DNA of 33,747 bases from Acidimicrobiales bacterium (GCA_020630065.1 JAHDCC010000018.1:1-33747); one strand, 5' to 3'; positions 14,191 to 25,088 are shown, counted from the stretch's first letter. Notes: generated from the sequence alone by a model not told the origin. Made by a program: numbers and translations.

Positions 14191-15276
14191 ATGTCAGAAA
14201 CAGATAAGAAGCCCGAAGATTGGGCGACCTACTTTTGGGCCGGCGACCAGGAAGAACCAGAGGTTCTAGGCAAGATAGAACACTCTGTACACACCTCTCA
14301 ACCTGACGTGGAGCCACCCGACCGTTTCGAAGCAACTGGGCCGGTACAAATCCCGCCAGCTCCGCTCCCGAGCACTATCGCCACCCCAGAACCACCTCCA
14401 AACCCACCTAGCAGTGGCCGTACTGGAGGTACTCCCGGTCGACCTTCACGAGATGACTTAAGCTCTTCGCTGCTCACTGAAGCCCAAAAGCCGTCCAAAG
14501 GCCGACGCTTAACATCTGGAAAAGGGTTAGCGATAATCGGCGTAGGTTTGGCGCTAAATTTGGCCGCATTAACCGCGATTCTGGTCATGGGAGACGACGA
14601 ACCTAAGACGCTTACAGCTGAGGTTCTCGACTCAGACGAATACGCAGACGAAGATTCATTACGAATCGAAATCCCTCTCAATCCGAACTCACCCGAAACT
14701 GAGAACCCCGAGAACGGCGTCGAAGTCAACCAGAACTTGGCTCCACTTCAGATGGTTATCACCGACGGCAAAATCGTTCTTCGCGGTACAGCGACCAGTG
14801 ACGAACAGGCTCAAGAAATGGCCGACGAAGCAGCCGAGGTTTTTGCCGGTGTTCCCCTCGTACGTGAATACATCGTCGATGAGGCTGCCCCGCCACCCAA
14901 CCGGGGTGTAGTTGTTCAGAAACCGGTGGTTTTTGAGCCCGGTAGTGCTGTTATTCGGGACGAGTTCAAACCAATTCTTGATGCTTGCGCCGATGTTATG
15001 AAACAAAACCCGACGCTGGTTATGAACGTCAGTGGCCATACCGACTCCGACGGCTCACCCGAATACAACCTGAAGCTCGCAGAGCAGCGGGCGCAAGCCG
15101 TGATCGATTACTACGGCAGTCAAGGTCTAGACCCCGAAAAGTTTGCGCTTGATCCTCTCGGCGAGAACGCTCCGATCGACTCGAATGAGACCGAAGAAGG
15201 CAAGGAAGCGAACCGTCGAACCGACCTCGAATTCGAAGGGGTCTTTGATGAGGTCTTAGAGGAATCCGGTTCCTGA
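14191..15276 (+). CDS. ArfA-like membrane-anchored OmpA-domain protein
   Basis: A 361-residue envelope protein. A Pro-rich cytoplasmic N-terminus of about 110 residues is followed by one membrane segment (about 112-130, GLAIIGVGLALNLAALTAIL). Next is an acidic linker, then a BON-like module (about 185-235, with GKIVLRGTATSDEQ) and a C-terminal OmpA domain (about 245-350). The OmpA domain has SGHTDSDGSPEYN, NLKLAEQRAQAV and EANRRTDLEF, matching the peptidoglycan-binding motif with its Asp and Arg. This order resembles mycobacterial ArfA (OmpATb). It should tether the cytoplasmic membrane to peptidoglycan. The ATG at 14191 follows AGCGGGA. It is divergent from the CPBP operon, convergent with rpoC, and has a paralogue at 30152-30982. 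Confidence 0.87.
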   Translation: MSETDKKPEDWATYFWAGDQEEPEVLGKIEHSVHTSQPDVEPPDRFEATGPVQIPPAPLPSTIATPEPPPNPPSSGRTGGTPGRPSRDDLSSSLLTEAQKPSKGRRLTSGKGLAIIGVGLALNLAALTAILVMGDDEPKTLTAEVLDSDEYADEDSLRIEIPLNPNSPETENPENGVEVNQNLAPLQMVITDGKIVLRGTATSDEQAQEMADEAAEVFAGVPLVREYIVDEAAPPPNRGVVVQKPVVFEPGSAVIRDEFKPILDACADVMKQNPTLVMNVSGHTDSDGSPEYNLKLAEQRAQAVIDYYGSQGLDPEKFALDPLGENAPIDSNETEEGKEANRRTDLEFEGVFDEVLEESGS

Positions 15277-15329
15277 CCATCAATCTCTGATCGATAGTTT
15301 CGGTCAGGCCGCAACCATCCTAAAACGCC

Positions 15330-15370
15330 AAATGGCCGCTACCGATCAGAATCGGTAGCGGCCATTTTAG
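15330..15370. terminator. Bidirectional terminator between the OmpA-domain gene and rpoC
   Basis: A perfect 17-bp stem (arms 15330-15346 and 15351-15367, left arm AAATGGCCGCTACCGAT) closes the loop CAGA. The AAA/TTT ends of the stem give short U-tracts on both strands. It lies 54 bp after the OmpA-domain stop and 29 bp after the rpoC stop, so it serves both convergent units. Confidence 0.92.
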
Positions 15371-15395
15371 TACTAACAAGAGTTAGCTGGTATTC

Positions 15396-18300
15396 CTAGC
15401 CGATCTCGTCTGGCGCAGGAATCCGTGGTTCCGGTGGAACTGGGGATCCGCCAACAGTCTGTTCAGCCCCAATCGAGGCAAGCCACTGAGCAGGGTCCTG
15501 CTCGGCTCCCTCTGAGGAATAGAACGACATTGGCTGGTAGTCCGGAGCTTCAGTCTTGGTGTCACGGTGACGCACAAGGCCAGTACCTGCAGGAATCAGT
15601 TTACCGATGATGATGTTCTCCTTCAGACCAATCATCGAATCGGACTTACCTTCGATAGCTGCTTCGGTGAGGACTCGTGTCGTCTCCTGGAACGACGCAG
15701 CCGACAACCAGGATTCGGTCGCCAACGACGCTTTGGTGATACCCATGATTTCTGGGCGTCCCTCAGCTGGACGTCCACCGTCAGCCACAATACGTTTGTT
15801 GGCGTCAGCGAACTGCCACTGGTCGCAGCGCTCACCTGGCAAGAAGTCAGAGTCACCCGGTTCAGCAATTGCTACCCGACGAGTCATCTGACGAACGATA
15901 AGTTCGATGTGCTTGTCGTGGATCGATACACCCTGGTCTCGGTAAACCGTCTGAACCTGTTCAACCAAGTACTGCTGAGTTTCGCGGATACCACGAATCT
16001 CCAACAGTTCTTTCGGATCACGAGGACCGTCGACGATAGCGTCACCAGCGTTGATGTTTTGGCCGTCTACAACTTCGAGACGGGCCGCCAACGGAACGGT
16101 GTAGTCGTCTTCGGTTCCGTCTTCACCGATAACGGTAATGACTTTACCTTTGCCTTCATCTTCGGAGATGCGAACAACTCCAGAGATGCGAGCCATAGTA
16201 GCTTTACCCTTCGGGCTTCGAGCTTCGAAGAGTTCAACTACACGTGGAAGACCACCAGCGATATCGGCTCCACCAGCAACACCACCGGTGTGGAAGGTAC
16301 GCATTGTAAGCTGCGTTCCTGGTTCACCGATCGACTGGGCGGCGATAACGCCAACCGCTTCACCGACTTCAATGTCTCCGCCAGTAGCCAGCGACATTCC
16401 ATACGATGCCCCGGTGATACCAACCGGTGAATCATCAGTGAGTGGAGAAAGCACCCGCACCCGGTCGAAACCAGGATCGTCGCGTAGTGCTGCCATCTCG
16501 TCTTCACCAACCATGGTGCCGCGTTCCATGACGCTGCCATCAGACATAGTCACGTCGTCAGCGAGAACTCGACTGTAGAGACGAGTCTCCAAGTAGGTTC
16601 GAACCATTCGGGCATCAGGGTCAGCGGGAGAAGAAGCTTTCCCGGTGTCTTTATTGTAGTAGCCGTCAGGTTTAACGTCTTCGAGGAACAAGCCTCGAAC
16701 CGCTTTACCTTCAGCGAACGGGTCACGATCGTTGATGATCACTTCCTGAGCCACGTCGACGAGACGTCGAGTTAGATAACCCGAGTCAGCGGTACGAAGC
16801 GCCGTGTCGACCAGACCTTTACGGGCACCAGGAGTGGAGATGAAGTACTCCAACATGGTGAGACCTTCACGGAAGTTCGATTTAATCGGACGTGGGATCA
16901 TGTCGCCACGAGGGTTAGCTACCAACCCGCGCATACCGGCGATCTGTCGAACCTGCATCATGTTTCCACGAGCGCCCGAACCGACCATCATGTCGATCGG
17001 GTTGAACTGCTTCGACTGCAGGTTTTTGACCATGGCATTTTTGATCTCTTCGGTCGCCTCGGTCCAGACCTCAACCTCTTTCTGACGACGTTCACCGTCA
17101 GTGATGATGCCTTTACGGAACTGGCCTTCGATCTTGGCCGCCTCGGTTTCGTGACGATCCAGAATGCTCTGCTTCTCTTTCGGTGTTTGAACGTCGTCAA
17201 TAGAGACGGTCAAACCGGCACGAGCAGCGAAGTGGAAGGCTAGAGATTTGATTTTGTCAAGGCTCGAAGCAACTTCAGCTTTTGGATAGCTCGACGCTAG
17301 AACATCCACTACCTTGCCGATGTCACGCTTCTTCATCAGGTCATTGATGTACGGGAAATCGTCGGGCAGTGCGGTGTTGAGGAACACTCGACCAGCCGTG
17401 GTCTTGGTGTACTCGGCCGCTTTGCCGTTAGCAGGGGTTTCCAGCAGGTCTGGGTGACGGAAGATGATTGGCTGATGAAGTCCGATTTCTCCGGCTTCGT
17501 ACGCTCGTTCAACTTCGTCGAGTCGACGGAATGTTCCGCCCACTTCAGCATCGACCCACTCGGTGAGATAGAAGACACCGATAACCATGTCCTGAGTTGG
17601 TGTAACCAACGGACGACCGTGAGCAGGCGACAACACGTTGTTCGCCGACAGCATCAACACTCGAGCTTCAGACTGTGCTTCAGCCGAAAGCGGCAAGTGG
17701 ACAGCCATCTGGTCACCGTCGAAGTCAGCGTTAAACGCAGTACACACCAACGGGTGGATCTGGATTGCTTTACCTTCGACCAGAACCGGTTCAAACGCTT
17801 GGATGCCCAGGCGGTGAAGGGTTGGCGCACGGTTGAGCATTACTGGATGTTCTTGAATAACGTCTTCGAGAACTTCCCACACCTGTGGGCGTCGACGTTC
17901 AACCATTCGTTTCGCTGACTTGATGTTCTGAGCCAACTCTTGGTCGACCAGTCGTTTCATAACAAACGGCTTGAACAATTCGAGAGCCATGATTTTCGGC
18001 AGACCACACTGATGGAATTTCAGTGTCGGGCCAACCACAATCACGGAACGGCCAGAGTAGTCAACACGCTTTCCGAGCAAGTTCTGACGGAAACGACCCT
18101 GCTTACCTTTAAGCATGTCTGACAACGATTTCAGTGGTCGGTTACCAGGTCCGGTTACCGGACGGCCACGACGACCGTTGTCGAACAACGCGTCTACCGC
18201 TTCTTGCAGCATTCGCTTTTCGTTGTTGACGATAATCTCGGGAGCACCAAGATCTAGAAGTCGTTTAAGCCGGTTATTCCGGTTGATCACACGACGGTAA

Positions 18301-19385
18301 AGGTCGTTCAGGTCAGAGGTGGCGAAACGGCCACCGTCGAGCTGAACCATTGGACGAAGCTCTGGCGGGATCACCGGAACAACACCAAGGATCATGGCAC
18401 CTGGGTCGTTAACACGTTTCTTGTTGTCGTCGCGTCGGTTAAACGCGGCAACGATCTTAAGACGCTTGATCGCTTTCTGCTTGCGCTGGGCGGAAAGCGG
18501 TTTTACGCCTTCTTCCGGATCAATAGCGGCTCGAAGCTTCACTTCTTCTTCGTCGAAATCGATGCGTTCGATCAGTTTCGTGATCGAACCGGCACCCATT
18601 CCACCTTCGAAGTAGTCGCCGAAACGGTCGGCCATTTCGCGCCATAACATTTCGTCTTCGATGATTTTGCGTGAGAACAGTCCTTGGAATTCGTCCCATG
18701 CCCGTTCGAGCACGTCGAGTTCCATCTCGTAAGATTCGCGAGTGGCGGAAAGTTCTTTTTCAAACGAACGTTGACGGGCTTTGATTTCGTTATCTTTGGC
18801 GCCGTCTTTTTCCATCTGCGCGATTTCGGCTTCAAGCTCTTCGTGCTGCTCGGCCATACGAAGTTCCATCTCTTTATTGATGGCTTCGCGCTCAGAAATT
18901 ACTTCAGCTTCTAGGCTTGGCAGGTCTTGTTCACGTCGTTCTTCGTCGACGTAGGTAACAAGGTTCGCTGCGAAATAGATTACCTTTTCAAGCTGTTTCG
19001 CTTTGAGCTCTTCGCGTGGTTCGGTCCCCATAAGCAGGTACGCCAACCAAGAACGGGTGCCTCGGAGGTACCAAATGTGGACACAAGGTGCGGCCAATTC
19101 GATGTGACCCATTCGTTCACGTCGAACTTTGGATCGAGTTACCTCAACACCACAACGTTCACAAATGATTCCCTTGAATCGAACACGTTTGTATTTACCA
19201 CACGCGCATTCCCAGTCTTTGGTTGGACCAAAGATTTTTTCGCAGAACAGGCCGTCTTTTTCCGGCTTTAACGTTCGGTAGTTGATGGTCTCTGGTTTCT
19301 TAACTTCACCGTTTGACCACATACGGATTGAGTCAGCGGTCGCTAACCCAATTTTCAGCTGATCGAAGTCGTTGACATCAAGCAT
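15396..19385 (-). CDS. rpoC: DNA-directed RNA polymerase subunit beta'
   Basis: The 1329-residue largest subunit of RNA polymerase, normal for actinobacteria. The N-terminal zinc-ribbon is [20 protein letters not shown]. The catalytic NADFDGDQM motif, whose aspartates hold the active-site magnesium, lies near residue 545. The bridge-helix and trigger-loop region includes [16 protein letters not shown]. The C-terminus ends in a Pro-rich tail. The ATG at 19385 follows AGAAAGAG by a few bases, 32 bp after rpoB, so the two are co-transcribed. A terminator follows directly instead of the rpsL-rpsG-fusA-tuf genes commonly found there. Confidence 0.99.
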   Translation of the reverse strand: MLDVNDFDQLKIGLATADSIRMWSNGEVKKPETINYRTLKPEKDGLFCEKIFGPTKDWECACGKYKRVRFKGIICERCGVEVTRSKVRRERMGHIELAAPCVHIWYLRGTRSWLAYLLMGTEPREELKAKQLEKVIYFAANLVTYVDEERREQDLPSLEAEVISEREAINKEMELRMAEQHEELEAEIAQMEKDGAKDNEIKARQRSFEKELSATRESYEMELDVLERAWDEFQGLFSRKIIEDEMLWREMADRFGDYFEGGMGAGSITKLIERIDFDEEEVKLRAAIDPEEGVKPLSAQRKQKAIKRLKIVAAFNRRDDNKKRVNDPGAMILGVVPVIPPELRPMVQLDGGRFATSDLNDLYRRVINRNNRLKRLLDLGAPEIIVNNEKRMLQEAVDALFDNGRRGRPVTGPGNRPLKSLSDMLKGKQGRFRQNLLGKRVDYSGRSVIVVGPTLKFHQCGLPKIMALELFKPFVMKRLVDQELAQNIKSAKRMVERRRPQVWEVLEDVIQEHPVMLNRAPTLHRLGIQAFEPVLVEGKAIQIHPLVCTAFNADFDGDQMAVHLPLSAEAQSEARVLMLSANNVLSPAHGRPLVTPTQDMVIGVFYLTEWVDAEVGGTFRRLDEVERAYEAGEIGLHQPIIFRHPDLLETPANGKAAEYTKTTAGRVFLNTALPDDFPYINDLMKKRDIGKVVDVLASSYPKAEVASSLDKIKSLAFHFAARAGLTVSIDDVQTPKEKQSILDRHETEAAKIEGQFRKGIITDGERRQKEVEVWTEATEEIKNAMVKNLQSKQFNPIDMMVGSGARGNMMQVRQIAGMRGLVANPRGDMIPRPIKSNFREGLTMLEYFISTPGARKGLVDTALRTADSGYLTRRLVDVAQEVIINDRDPFAEGKAVRGLFLEDVKPDGYYNKDTGKASSPADPDARMVRTYLETRLYSRVLADDVTMSDGSVMERGTMVGEDEMAALRDDPGFDRVRVLSPLTDDSPVGITGASYGMSLATGGDIEVGEAVGVIAAQSIGEPGTQLTMRTFHTGGVAGGADIAGGLPRVVELFEARSPKGKATMARISGVVRISEDEGKGKVITVIGEDGTEDDYTVPLAARLEVVDGQNINAGDAIVDGPRDPKELLEIRGIRETQQYLVEQVQTVYRDQGVSIHDKHIELIVRQMTRRVAIAEPGDSDFLPGERCDQWQFADANKRIVADGGRPAEGRPEIMGITKASLATESWLSAASFQETTRVLTEAAIEGKSDSMIGLKENIIIGKLIPAGTGLVRHRDTKTEAPDYQPMSFYSSEGAEQDPAQWLASIGAEQTVGGSPVPPEPRIPAPDEIG

Positions 19386-19417
19386 TTGTCATTCTCTTTC
19401 TAGACCCTGAGGGCCTA

Positions 19418-22400
19418 TCAGCGTGCGCCGCCAGCGGCACGGGCTGCGTCTTCTTCGTCTGATCCTCGTTCGGGGCGACTAAGGTCGATCCCCAACTCTT
19501 CGGCTGTTCGGAACAGCTCGTCGTCAAGCTCTCGCATCTCGATTTCCTGTCCGTCTTCAGCGAGTACCTCAACGTTGATGCAAAGTGCTTGCATCTCTTT
19601 GATAAGTACTTTGAAACTTTCAGGGATTCCAGGCTCAGGGATGTTCTCTCCCTTAACGATGGCTTCGTATACCTTGACACGACCAAGCACGTCATCGGAT
19701 TTGATGGTTAGGAGCTCTTGCAAACAGTACGCAGCACCATATGCTTCGAGCGCCCAAACTTCCATCTCTCCGAAACGCTGACCACCAAATTGTGCTTTAC
19801 CACCGAGTGGCTGCTGGGTGATCATCGAGTAAGGACCGGTTGAACGGGCGTGGATCTTGTCGTCGACCATGTGCGACAGTTTCAAGATGTACATGATGCC
19901 AACCATGATCGGATTGTCGAATGGCAAACCGGTTCGGCCGTCGTACAACGTGGCTTTACCGTCTTCGCCGATCAGCCGATCGCCGTTCGCAGCCTCTGGG
20001 TTGAGGTTTTGGAAGATGGATTGGATGGTTGGCTTCTCGCCTGAGAGATGCTTTTCGTCCCATTTCGCTCCGTCGAATACTGGGGTTGAGACCAGCGTCG
20101 ATGGAGTAGTGAACGGGCGAGTCTTCGTTTCGGTTCCTCGCATTGGAGGTTCACCGACTCGTTCGCCGTCGACTTCCCAGCCCCAACGAGCTGCGTAACC
20201 GAGGTGAGATTCGAGAACCTGACCGACGTTCATACGAGACGGAACACCAAGAGGGTTCAATACCACGTCGACGGGGGTGCCGTCAGCTAAGTGTGGCATG
20301 TCTTCGACTGGAAGGATCCTAGAAATTACACCCTTGTTTCCGTGACGACCAGCCAGTTTGTCGCCAACGCTGATTTTGCGTTTCTGGGCGACATAAACCC
20401 GTACGAGCTGGTTGACACCAGGAGGCAGTTCATGGCTGTCGTCTCGGTTAAAGACTTTGACGTCGATAACTTTGCCGACTTCGCCGTGAGGAACCTTCAT
20501 CGAGGTGTCTCGAACTTCGCGAGCTTTTTCGCCAAAGATGGCTCGAAGGAGTCGTTCTTCTGGGGTTAGCTCCGTCTCACCTTTAGGGGTGACTTTACCA
20601 ACGAGAACGTCGCCCGGCCCAACATCGGCTCCGACCCGAACGATTCCTCGTTCGTCCAAGTCAGCCAAGATGTCATCGGCCAAGTTTGGAATGTCGCGGG
20701 TGATTTCTTCTGGACCGAGTTTGGTGTCCCGAGCATCGATTTCGTGCTCTTTAATATGGATAGAGGTCAGGGTGTCGTCTTTACGCAGACGCTCTGAAAG
20801 GATGATCGCATCCTCAAAGTTGTACCCTTCCCACGGCATGAAGGCGATAACCAGGTTCTTACCGAGAGCCAGCTCACCGTTGTCGGTCGAAGGACCATCT
20901 GCGAGCAGATCATCCTTGGTGACCGTGTCGCCAGCTTTTACTCGTGGCTTCTGGTTGATGCAGCTGTCCTGGTTAGAACGGTTGAACTTCAGAAGTCGAT
21001 GAACTTTGCGTCCGTCTTCGGTTTCGAGAACAATTTTCTTGCCGTCGGCTTCAACAACGGTAGCTTGCTCGGTGGCTACCAATGTGTCGGCGGCGTCGAT
21101 GGCGGCTCGTCGTTCAATACCGGTACCTATATAAGGTGCTTCTGCGGTCAGAAGCGGAACTGCCTGACGTTGCATGTTCGCACCCATAAGGGCACGGTTG
21201 GCGTCATCGTGTTCGAGGAACGGAATCAGGCCGGTACCGATAGAAACGATCTGCTTAGGCGAAACGTCCATCATTTGGACTTCGGTGGCTGGCACCTGAG
21301 AAATTTCAGTGGTAGCACCAAAGAACACGTCGCGTTCGAGCTGCAGCTTCAGGTCTCGCAGGGAGGCCGCTTGAGGCGAACTTCGAGCGAGCACGCTGTC
21401 GTCTAAGAAGTTGCCGTCTGCGTCGGTCTTGGCGTTAGCCTGCGCCACAACATACTCTTCTTCCTCATCTGCTGTGAGGTAGACGATTTCGTCGGTGAGT
21501 TTGCCGTCGTGCACTTTACGGTACGGGGTTTCTAAGAAACCGAACGGGTTGACCCGAGCATACGTCGAGAGATAACCGATCAGGCCGATGTTCGGACCTT
21601 CAGGGGTCTCGATCGGACACATACGCCCGTAGTGGGAGAAGTGAACGTCTCGCACTTCGAAACCGGCACGTTCTCGTGAAAGACCTCCGGGTCCAAGAGC
21701 CGAGAGCCGACGCCGGTGAGTCAAACCAGAAAGCGGGTTGACCTGGTCCATGAACTGGCTGAGCTGAGAGGTTCCGAAGAACTCTTTGATCGCCGCCACG
21801 ACTGGGCGAATGTTGATTAGCGATTGTGGAGTGATCGCTTCGACGTCTTGGGTGGTCATGCGTTCCCGCACGACTCGCTCCATACGGGATAGACCGATTC
21901 GAACCTGGTTCTGAATCAGTTCACCGACCGAACGAACACGACGGTTAGCGAAGTGGTCCTGGTCGTCAAGACGGTAACCCGGCTCAGCCACCATCAAGTG
22001 AAGAAGGTAGGTAGCGGAAGCGAGAACCTCGCAGCGGGACAGAACGCCCTGGTCTTCTTCAGGAAGATCCATGTCGAGCATCGGGAAAAGCTCTTGAAGC
22101 TTGGCGATTTCTGGGCCAAGCTTCCGGTTTAGTTTGTAGCGACCAACTCGGGAGAGGTCGTATCGACGGTTCTCGAAGAACGCGTTCTTTAGGTAGGTGC
22201 GAGCAGCTTCGAGCGTAGGTGGTTCACCTGGTCGAGCTCGTTTGTAAATCTCAACCAGTGCTTCGTCTTGGGTGGGTGATAGCTCTTTGTCTTTTTCCCA
22301 CTGACCTTCGAGGAAGTCGAAGTGACGAACGAACGCATCGAGGAAACCGGGAGCGTTTTCTTCGTCGTACCCGAGAGCACGCAACATGGTAAAGAGCGAG

Positions 22401-22999
22401 AGGCGTCGCTTTCGGGCGACACGGACACCAGCTGTTGGGTCCTTACCTGGTTTTTGCTCGACGTCGAACTCGATCCACTCACCTCGATAAGGGTGAATGG
22501 TTCCGGTAACCATTTGATGTTTCGAGAGGTTACGCAGACGGAACCGTTCACCAGGCTGAAAGATCACGCCAGGAGAACGGACAAGCTGAGAAACAACGAC
22601 ACGCTCAGTGCCGTTAATAACAAAAGTTCCTTTATCAGTCATTATTGGGAAGTCACCCATAAAGACTGTTTGTTCTTTGATTTCACCGGTGAGAGCGTTG
22701 AGGAAACGGGCCCGAACAAATATCGGGGCCGAATACGTCATATCTTTCTCTTTACACTCTTCGACCGTAAATTTTGGATACGGCTTTAGATCCTCGTCAT
22801 GGGGATCAAACTCGAGTTCAAGTTGGAGATTTTCTGTGAAATCTTTAATCGGACTTATATCACGGAATGCGTCTGCGAGACCTTCTTCCAAAAACCAATG
22901 GAACGAATCCCGTTGGATGGCAATCAAATCTGGAAGCTCAAGAGCTTCGGATAGATTACCGAAGGAGTAGCGGTCACGGGCAACAGTGCGTGCAGGCAA
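19418..22999 (-). CDS. rpoB: DNA-directed RNA polymerase subunit beta
   Basis: The 1193-residue beta subunit, which builds the catalytic centre with RpoC. The rifampicin region near residues 405-435 reads [20 protein letters not shown]; it keeps the residues aligned with E. coli Asp516, His526 and Ser531 but has Val for Asn518. [35 protein letters not shown] and [19 protein letters not shown] are all present. The start is a TTG at 22999. The frame is closed by a TAG 30 nt upstream and offers no ATG or GTG start before the conserved N-terminus, and GGTGGTG stands nearby as a weak ribosome site. A strong promoter and a leader of about 150 nt precede it. No rplJ or rplL is upstream. Confidence 0.99.
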   Translation of the reverse strand: MPARTVARDRYSFGNLSEALELPDLIAIQRDSFHWFLEEGLADAFRDISPIKDFTENLQLELEFDPHDEDLKPYPKFTVEECKEKDMTYSAPIFVRARFLNALTGEIKEQTVFMGDFPIMTDKGTFVINGTERVVVSQLVRSPGVIFQPGERFRLRNLSKHQMVTGTIHPYRGEWIEFDVEQKPGKDPTAGVRVARKRRLSLFTMLRALGYDEENAPGFLDAFVRHFDFLEGQWEKDKELSPTQDEALVEIYKRARPGEPPTLEAARTYLKNAFFENRRYDLSRVGRYKLNRKLGPEIAKLQELFPMLDMDLPEEDQGVLSRCEVLASATYLLHLMVAEPGYRLDDQDHFANRRVRSVGELIQNQVRIGLSRMERVVRERMTTQDVEAITPQSLINIRPVVAAIKEFFGTSQLSQFMDQVNPLSGLTHRRRLSALGPGGLSRERAGFEVRDVHFSHYGRMCPIETPEGPNIGLIGYLSTYARVNPFGFLETPYRKVHDGKLTDEIVYLTADEEEEYVVAQANAKTDADGNFLDDSVLARSSPQAASLRDLKLQLERDVFFGATTEISQVPATEVQMMDVSPKQIVSIGTGLIPFLEHDDANRALMGANMQRQAVPLLTAEAPYIGTGIERRAAIDAADTLVATEQATVVEADGKKIVLETEDGRKVHRLLKFNRSNQDSCINQKPRVKAGDTVTKDDLLADGPSTDNGELALGKNLVIAFMPWEGYNFEDAIILSERLRKDDTLTSIHIKEHEIDARDTKLGPEEITRDIPNLADDILADLDERGIVRVGADVGPGDVLVGKVTPKGETELTPEERLLRAIFGEKAREVRDTSMKVPHGEVGKVIDVKVFNRDDSHELPPGVNQLVRVYVAQKRKISVGDKLAGRHGNKGVISRILPVEDMPHLADGTPVDVVLNPLGVPSRMNVGQVLESHLGYAARWGWEVDGERVGEPPMRGTETKTRPFTTPSTLVSTPVFDGAKWDEKHLSGEKPTIQSIFQNLNPEAANGDRLIGEDGKATLYDGRTGLPFDNPIMVGIMYILKLSHMVDDKIHARSTGPYSMITQQPLGGKAQFGGQRFGEMEVWALEAYGAAYCLQELLTIKSDDVLGRVKVYEAIVKGENIPEPGIPESFKVLIKEMQALCINVEVLAEDGQEIEMRELDDELFRTAEELGIDLSRPERGSDEEDAARAAGGAR

Positions 23000-23154
23000 A
23001 GGGACACCACCAGTAGTTAGCGCAATGAGCTACGGAAAGCCTGCACACCTTATATTCACCGACTGTTGCAAGGGGTCAGTAAAGACGGGCGAGCAGGCTG
23101 GACTCACCTAGCATATGCCCCTTAGGCCGTCGGTACAACCGAAACGGGACATAG
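23000..23154 (-). promoter_or_regulatory. rpoB 5' leader with pairing potential
   Basis: The roughly 150-nt leader between the predicted transcription start and the TTG contains AGCCTGC (23099-23093) and GCAGGCT (23044-23038), which can pair over 48 nt. Inside them is a smaller stem with ACTGAC and GTCGGT arms. This could adjust rpoBC expression, but no known leader motif was recognised. Confidence 0.3.
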
Positions 23155-23183
23155 ATAGTAAAAGATTTTCTGTCTCAGGTCAA
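23155..23183 (-). promoter_or_regulatory. Promoter of rpoBC
   Basis: On the minus strand TTGACC (23183-23178) and TACTAT (23160-23155) are 17 bp apart, five and four matches respectively to the housekeeping consensus. This is the best promoter in the window and explains how rpoBC is expressed without the ribosomal-protein operon. The predicted start is near 23148. Confidence 0.7.
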
Positions 23184-23262
23184 GTTTCCATGTCGCATCA
23201 ACAAGATTCTTTAGTCACCAGACTTTTAGTGGGACTAGCTTGGTGCTGCACATCCCCCTTAT

Positions 23263-23964
23263 CTAGCTGGCGGTTACCAGATGCCCAGGCATCCAGCCTA
23301 ACGCCGCTAAACCTCTGCGTTCTTCAAGCTCAAACCTTCTATCGACCGCTAGGTCGTCTGTCACTACCCCAAACCCATCGGAAGCCAGCCGGTTAATTTC
23401 GGCCCGATGTTTTCCTACCACTTGCGCTACATCCGCTTTCGGAACTCGGTGGAAAATAATATCGTCACGAGCAGATATTTCCTTCAAATTTGTTGTCACG
23501 AGCGTTCGCCCACCTTCCAGCGACGACCAGATGTGAATCGGCCCGTTGAATACGCAGGCATGAATCGTCCGCTGGTTGTTGGTCATCAGAACAACGGTTC
23601 CAACCAAATTGGACTGATCCGGAGTCTGCATTACCCAATTCCCTTCGTCGGTGAATCCCTCCAACTTCAATAGGTCCCGGATTTTCTCCTGCTTGGATGT
23701 GGCTGATTCGGGGCTGCGGAGAACTGACGGCGCTTGAGTCGAGAACTTGCGACGCATAAGGTAGACGGCGCTTTTGTTGACCAGCCACGCAGCCAACACA
23801 ACGACGACCACCCACATCGTCAAGACAACGGGCAAAGGCGGCGAGTAGAAAAATAGTCCAACATTCAGAATTGCAGCCAGAAAAATGACTAGAACCACGA
23901 AGCCGATTTTGGTCTTAGTCTTTTGAGACATCCGCAGTCTTGGGCTCGTTTGCATCTGCATCAC
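23263..23964 (-). CDS. Two-pass membrane protein of unknown function
   Basis: A protein of about 233 residues. Two adjacent hydrophobic segments (about 20-38 and 44-65) form an N-terminal hairpin followed by MRRKF, so the remaining 165 residues probably face the cytoplasm. The soluble part includes IRDLLKLEGFTDEGNW, a beta-rich middle and DDIIFHRVPKADVAQVVGKHRAEI; no catalytic motif was recognised. The GTG at 23964 and the ATG directly after it at 23961 are both possible, as is an ATG at 23931. It is upstream of rpoB in the same direction, but the rpoB promoter separates them. Function unknown. Confidence 0.75.
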   Translation of the reverse strand: MMQMQTSPRLRMSQKTKTKIGFVVLVIFLAAILNVGLFFYSPPLPVVLTMWVVVVVLAAWLVNKSAVYLMRRKFSTQAPSVLRSPESATSKQEKIRDLLKLEGFTDEGNWVMQTPDQSNLVGTVVLMTNNQRTIHACVFNGPIHIWSSLEGGRTLVTTNLKEISARDDIIFHRVPKADVAQVVGKHRAEINRLASDGFGVVTDDLAVDRRFELEERRGLAALGWMPGHLVTAS

Positions 23965-24046
23965 CCCGTATATCGACGACTTGGCCTAGAACCTTCAGCA
24001 AAAATGGCCCCTTAACATCCACGGGCACAATACTCAAACACGCCGG

Positions 24047-24376
24047 CTAGAGATCCCACCAATCCGTCGCCCAATGATGGAGACCTTCGAGGGCACCATA
24101 CAGGGCCTCACCTTTGGCCGAACTCAGATAGGTAACCGATCTACCTTCGACGACCCGGTCAACAACCCCGGCATCGCCTAGCTCGGCAAGTCGTTCACAC
24201 AACATCCGATCCGATAGACCCGGAACCGCCTCTTTGATCTCACCAAAGTGGGATTTTCCGTTATTGACGGCGAAGAAGATAGCGCCCGTCCACCGGCGAC
24301 CGATGAGTTCGATCGTCTGATGAAAGTACGGACAGTACCCACCTGGGTTATCTGGGGCCATCCACCAGTATGTCAC
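24047..24376 (-). CDS. HxlR-family winged-helix transcriptional regulator
   Basis: A 109-residue regulator with the HxlR signature CPYFHQTIELIGRRWTGAI at residues 15-33. SHFGEIKEAVPGLSDRMLCERLAEL (helix-turn-helix) and the wing VDRVVEGRSVTYLSS follow. Members commonly sense electrophiles or quinones through the N-terminal cysteine and repress an adjacent oxidoreductase gene. Its GTG start at 24376 overlaps the azoreductase stop as GTGA, so both lie in one message. It likely binds the double palindrome at 24999-25035 and represses its own operon. An ATG five codons later is an alternative start. Confidence 0.93.
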   Translation of the reverse strand: MTYWWMAPDNPGGYCPYFHQTIELIGRRWTGAIFFAVNNGKSHFGEIKEAVPGLSDRMLCERLAELGDAGVVDRVVEGRSVTYLSSAKGEALYGALEGLHHWATDWWDL

Positions 24377-24954
24377 TGAAGCACAAGGCTATCCACCTTC
24401 TGCTCGGCAACCGCTAGGGCCTGGTCGTCAACGGTCAAAGCGTCGGCGGCGACAACTTCAACCGACTCAATCCCTAACAGGCCAAGTGCTGTCTTGATCC
24501 ACGGCGTGACAAAGTCGGCTTCAGATCCGGCGGGGACACCTCCAGATGCGTACACGACGTATGTCGAACGGTCGCCCAGTAAACCGTGAAAGCCCGAGTC
24601 ATCAACACGGAAGGTCACCCCAGAGCGAGAAACATGATCGACCCATGCTTTGAGTTCCGCTGGAGGGCCGAAGTTGTATATCGGGGCACCAATGACGACA
24701 ACGTCGGCCCTCCGCAGCTCATCTATGAATTCTGCGCCCACTGCGAGAAGCTCATTCTGTTCGTCGGTCCGATCTTCTGCGGGTGTGAAACCGGCCGCGA
24801 TATGGACATCGGTCAACTGCGGCACACCAACAGCGAGGTCGCGCTCAATCACCGTTGAGCCTTCAGGGAAGCGATCGATGAGACGACGGGTCAGCTGACG
24901 GCTGACCGAACCTTCGGTGCGGGCACTTGAGCTGATGTGAAGAATAGTAGTCAC
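24373..24954 (-). CDS. azoR: FMN-dependent NADH-azoreductase / quinone reductase
   Basis: A 193-residue flavodoxin-fold oxidoreductase of the AzoR family, which reduces quinones, azo dyes and similar electrophiles with NAD(P)H. The FMN phosphate-binding start is HISSSARTEGSVSR, followed by ADVVVIGAPIYNFGPPAELKAWVDHVSRSGVTF, a clear family hallmark, and YASGGVPAG. The length is normal. It starts at a GTG (24954) with GAAAGA upstream. It lies between a promoter overlapped by two operators and an HxlR regulator, fitting induction by electrophilic stress. The gene name reflects the family; the true substrate is not fixed by sequence. Confidence 0.9.
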   Translation of the reverse strand: MTTILHISSSARTEGSVSRQLTRRLIDRFPEGSTVIERDLAVGVPQLTDVHIAAGFTPAEDRTDEQNELLAVGAEFIDELRRADVVVIGAPIYNFGPPAELKAWVDHVSRSGVTFRVDDSGFHGLLGDRSTYVVYASGGVPAGSEADFVTPWIKTALGLLGIESVEVVAADALTVDDQALAVAEQKVDSLVLQ

Positions 24955-24998
24955 GGGAAATCTTTCGTTGAGTGTGGGTCGGTAGAAGTCACCTCAGC

Positions 24999-25035
24999 AA
25001 CTTACCTTTTGTAAGTTACTTACTTAAAGTAAGTA
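24999..25035. promoter_or_regulatory. Double operator for the HxlR regulator
   Basis: Two palindromes share the form ACTTAC-N5-GTAAGT: AACTTAC-CTTTT-GTAAGTT (24999-25017) and TACTTAC-TTAAA-GTAAGTA (25017-25035). Both have perfect 7-bp arms, and their centres are 18 bp apart. The second covers part of the predicted -10 and the first lies just downstream of the transcription start, a classical repression layout. No similar pair was seen elsewhere in the window. Confidence 0.75.
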
Positions 25036-25060
25036 TAAGTTGGACGCGTCGAATTCGCAA
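25032..25060 (-). promoter_or_regulatory. Promoter of the azoR-hxlR operon
   Basis: On the minus strand TTGCGA (25060-25055) and TATACT (25037-25032) are 17 bp apart. The -10 has five of six consensus bases. The operator at 25017-25035 overlaps the -10 and start region. Confidence 0.6.
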
Positions 25061-25088
25061 GTCTCCCCCGTCACACGACAATGGCCGA

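Noticed and set aside
15425-22970. Many open frames of 60-290 codons opposite rpoB and rpoC
   Set aside because: They are shadows of highly biased coding sequence, including the 287-codon frame at 15567-16430. None shows a recognisable domain or ribosome-binding site.
23041-23100. Second rpoB promoter with TTGCAA and TATAAG
   Set aside because: The two boxes are only 11 bp apart. The TTGACC-N17-TACTAT pair further upstream is much better.
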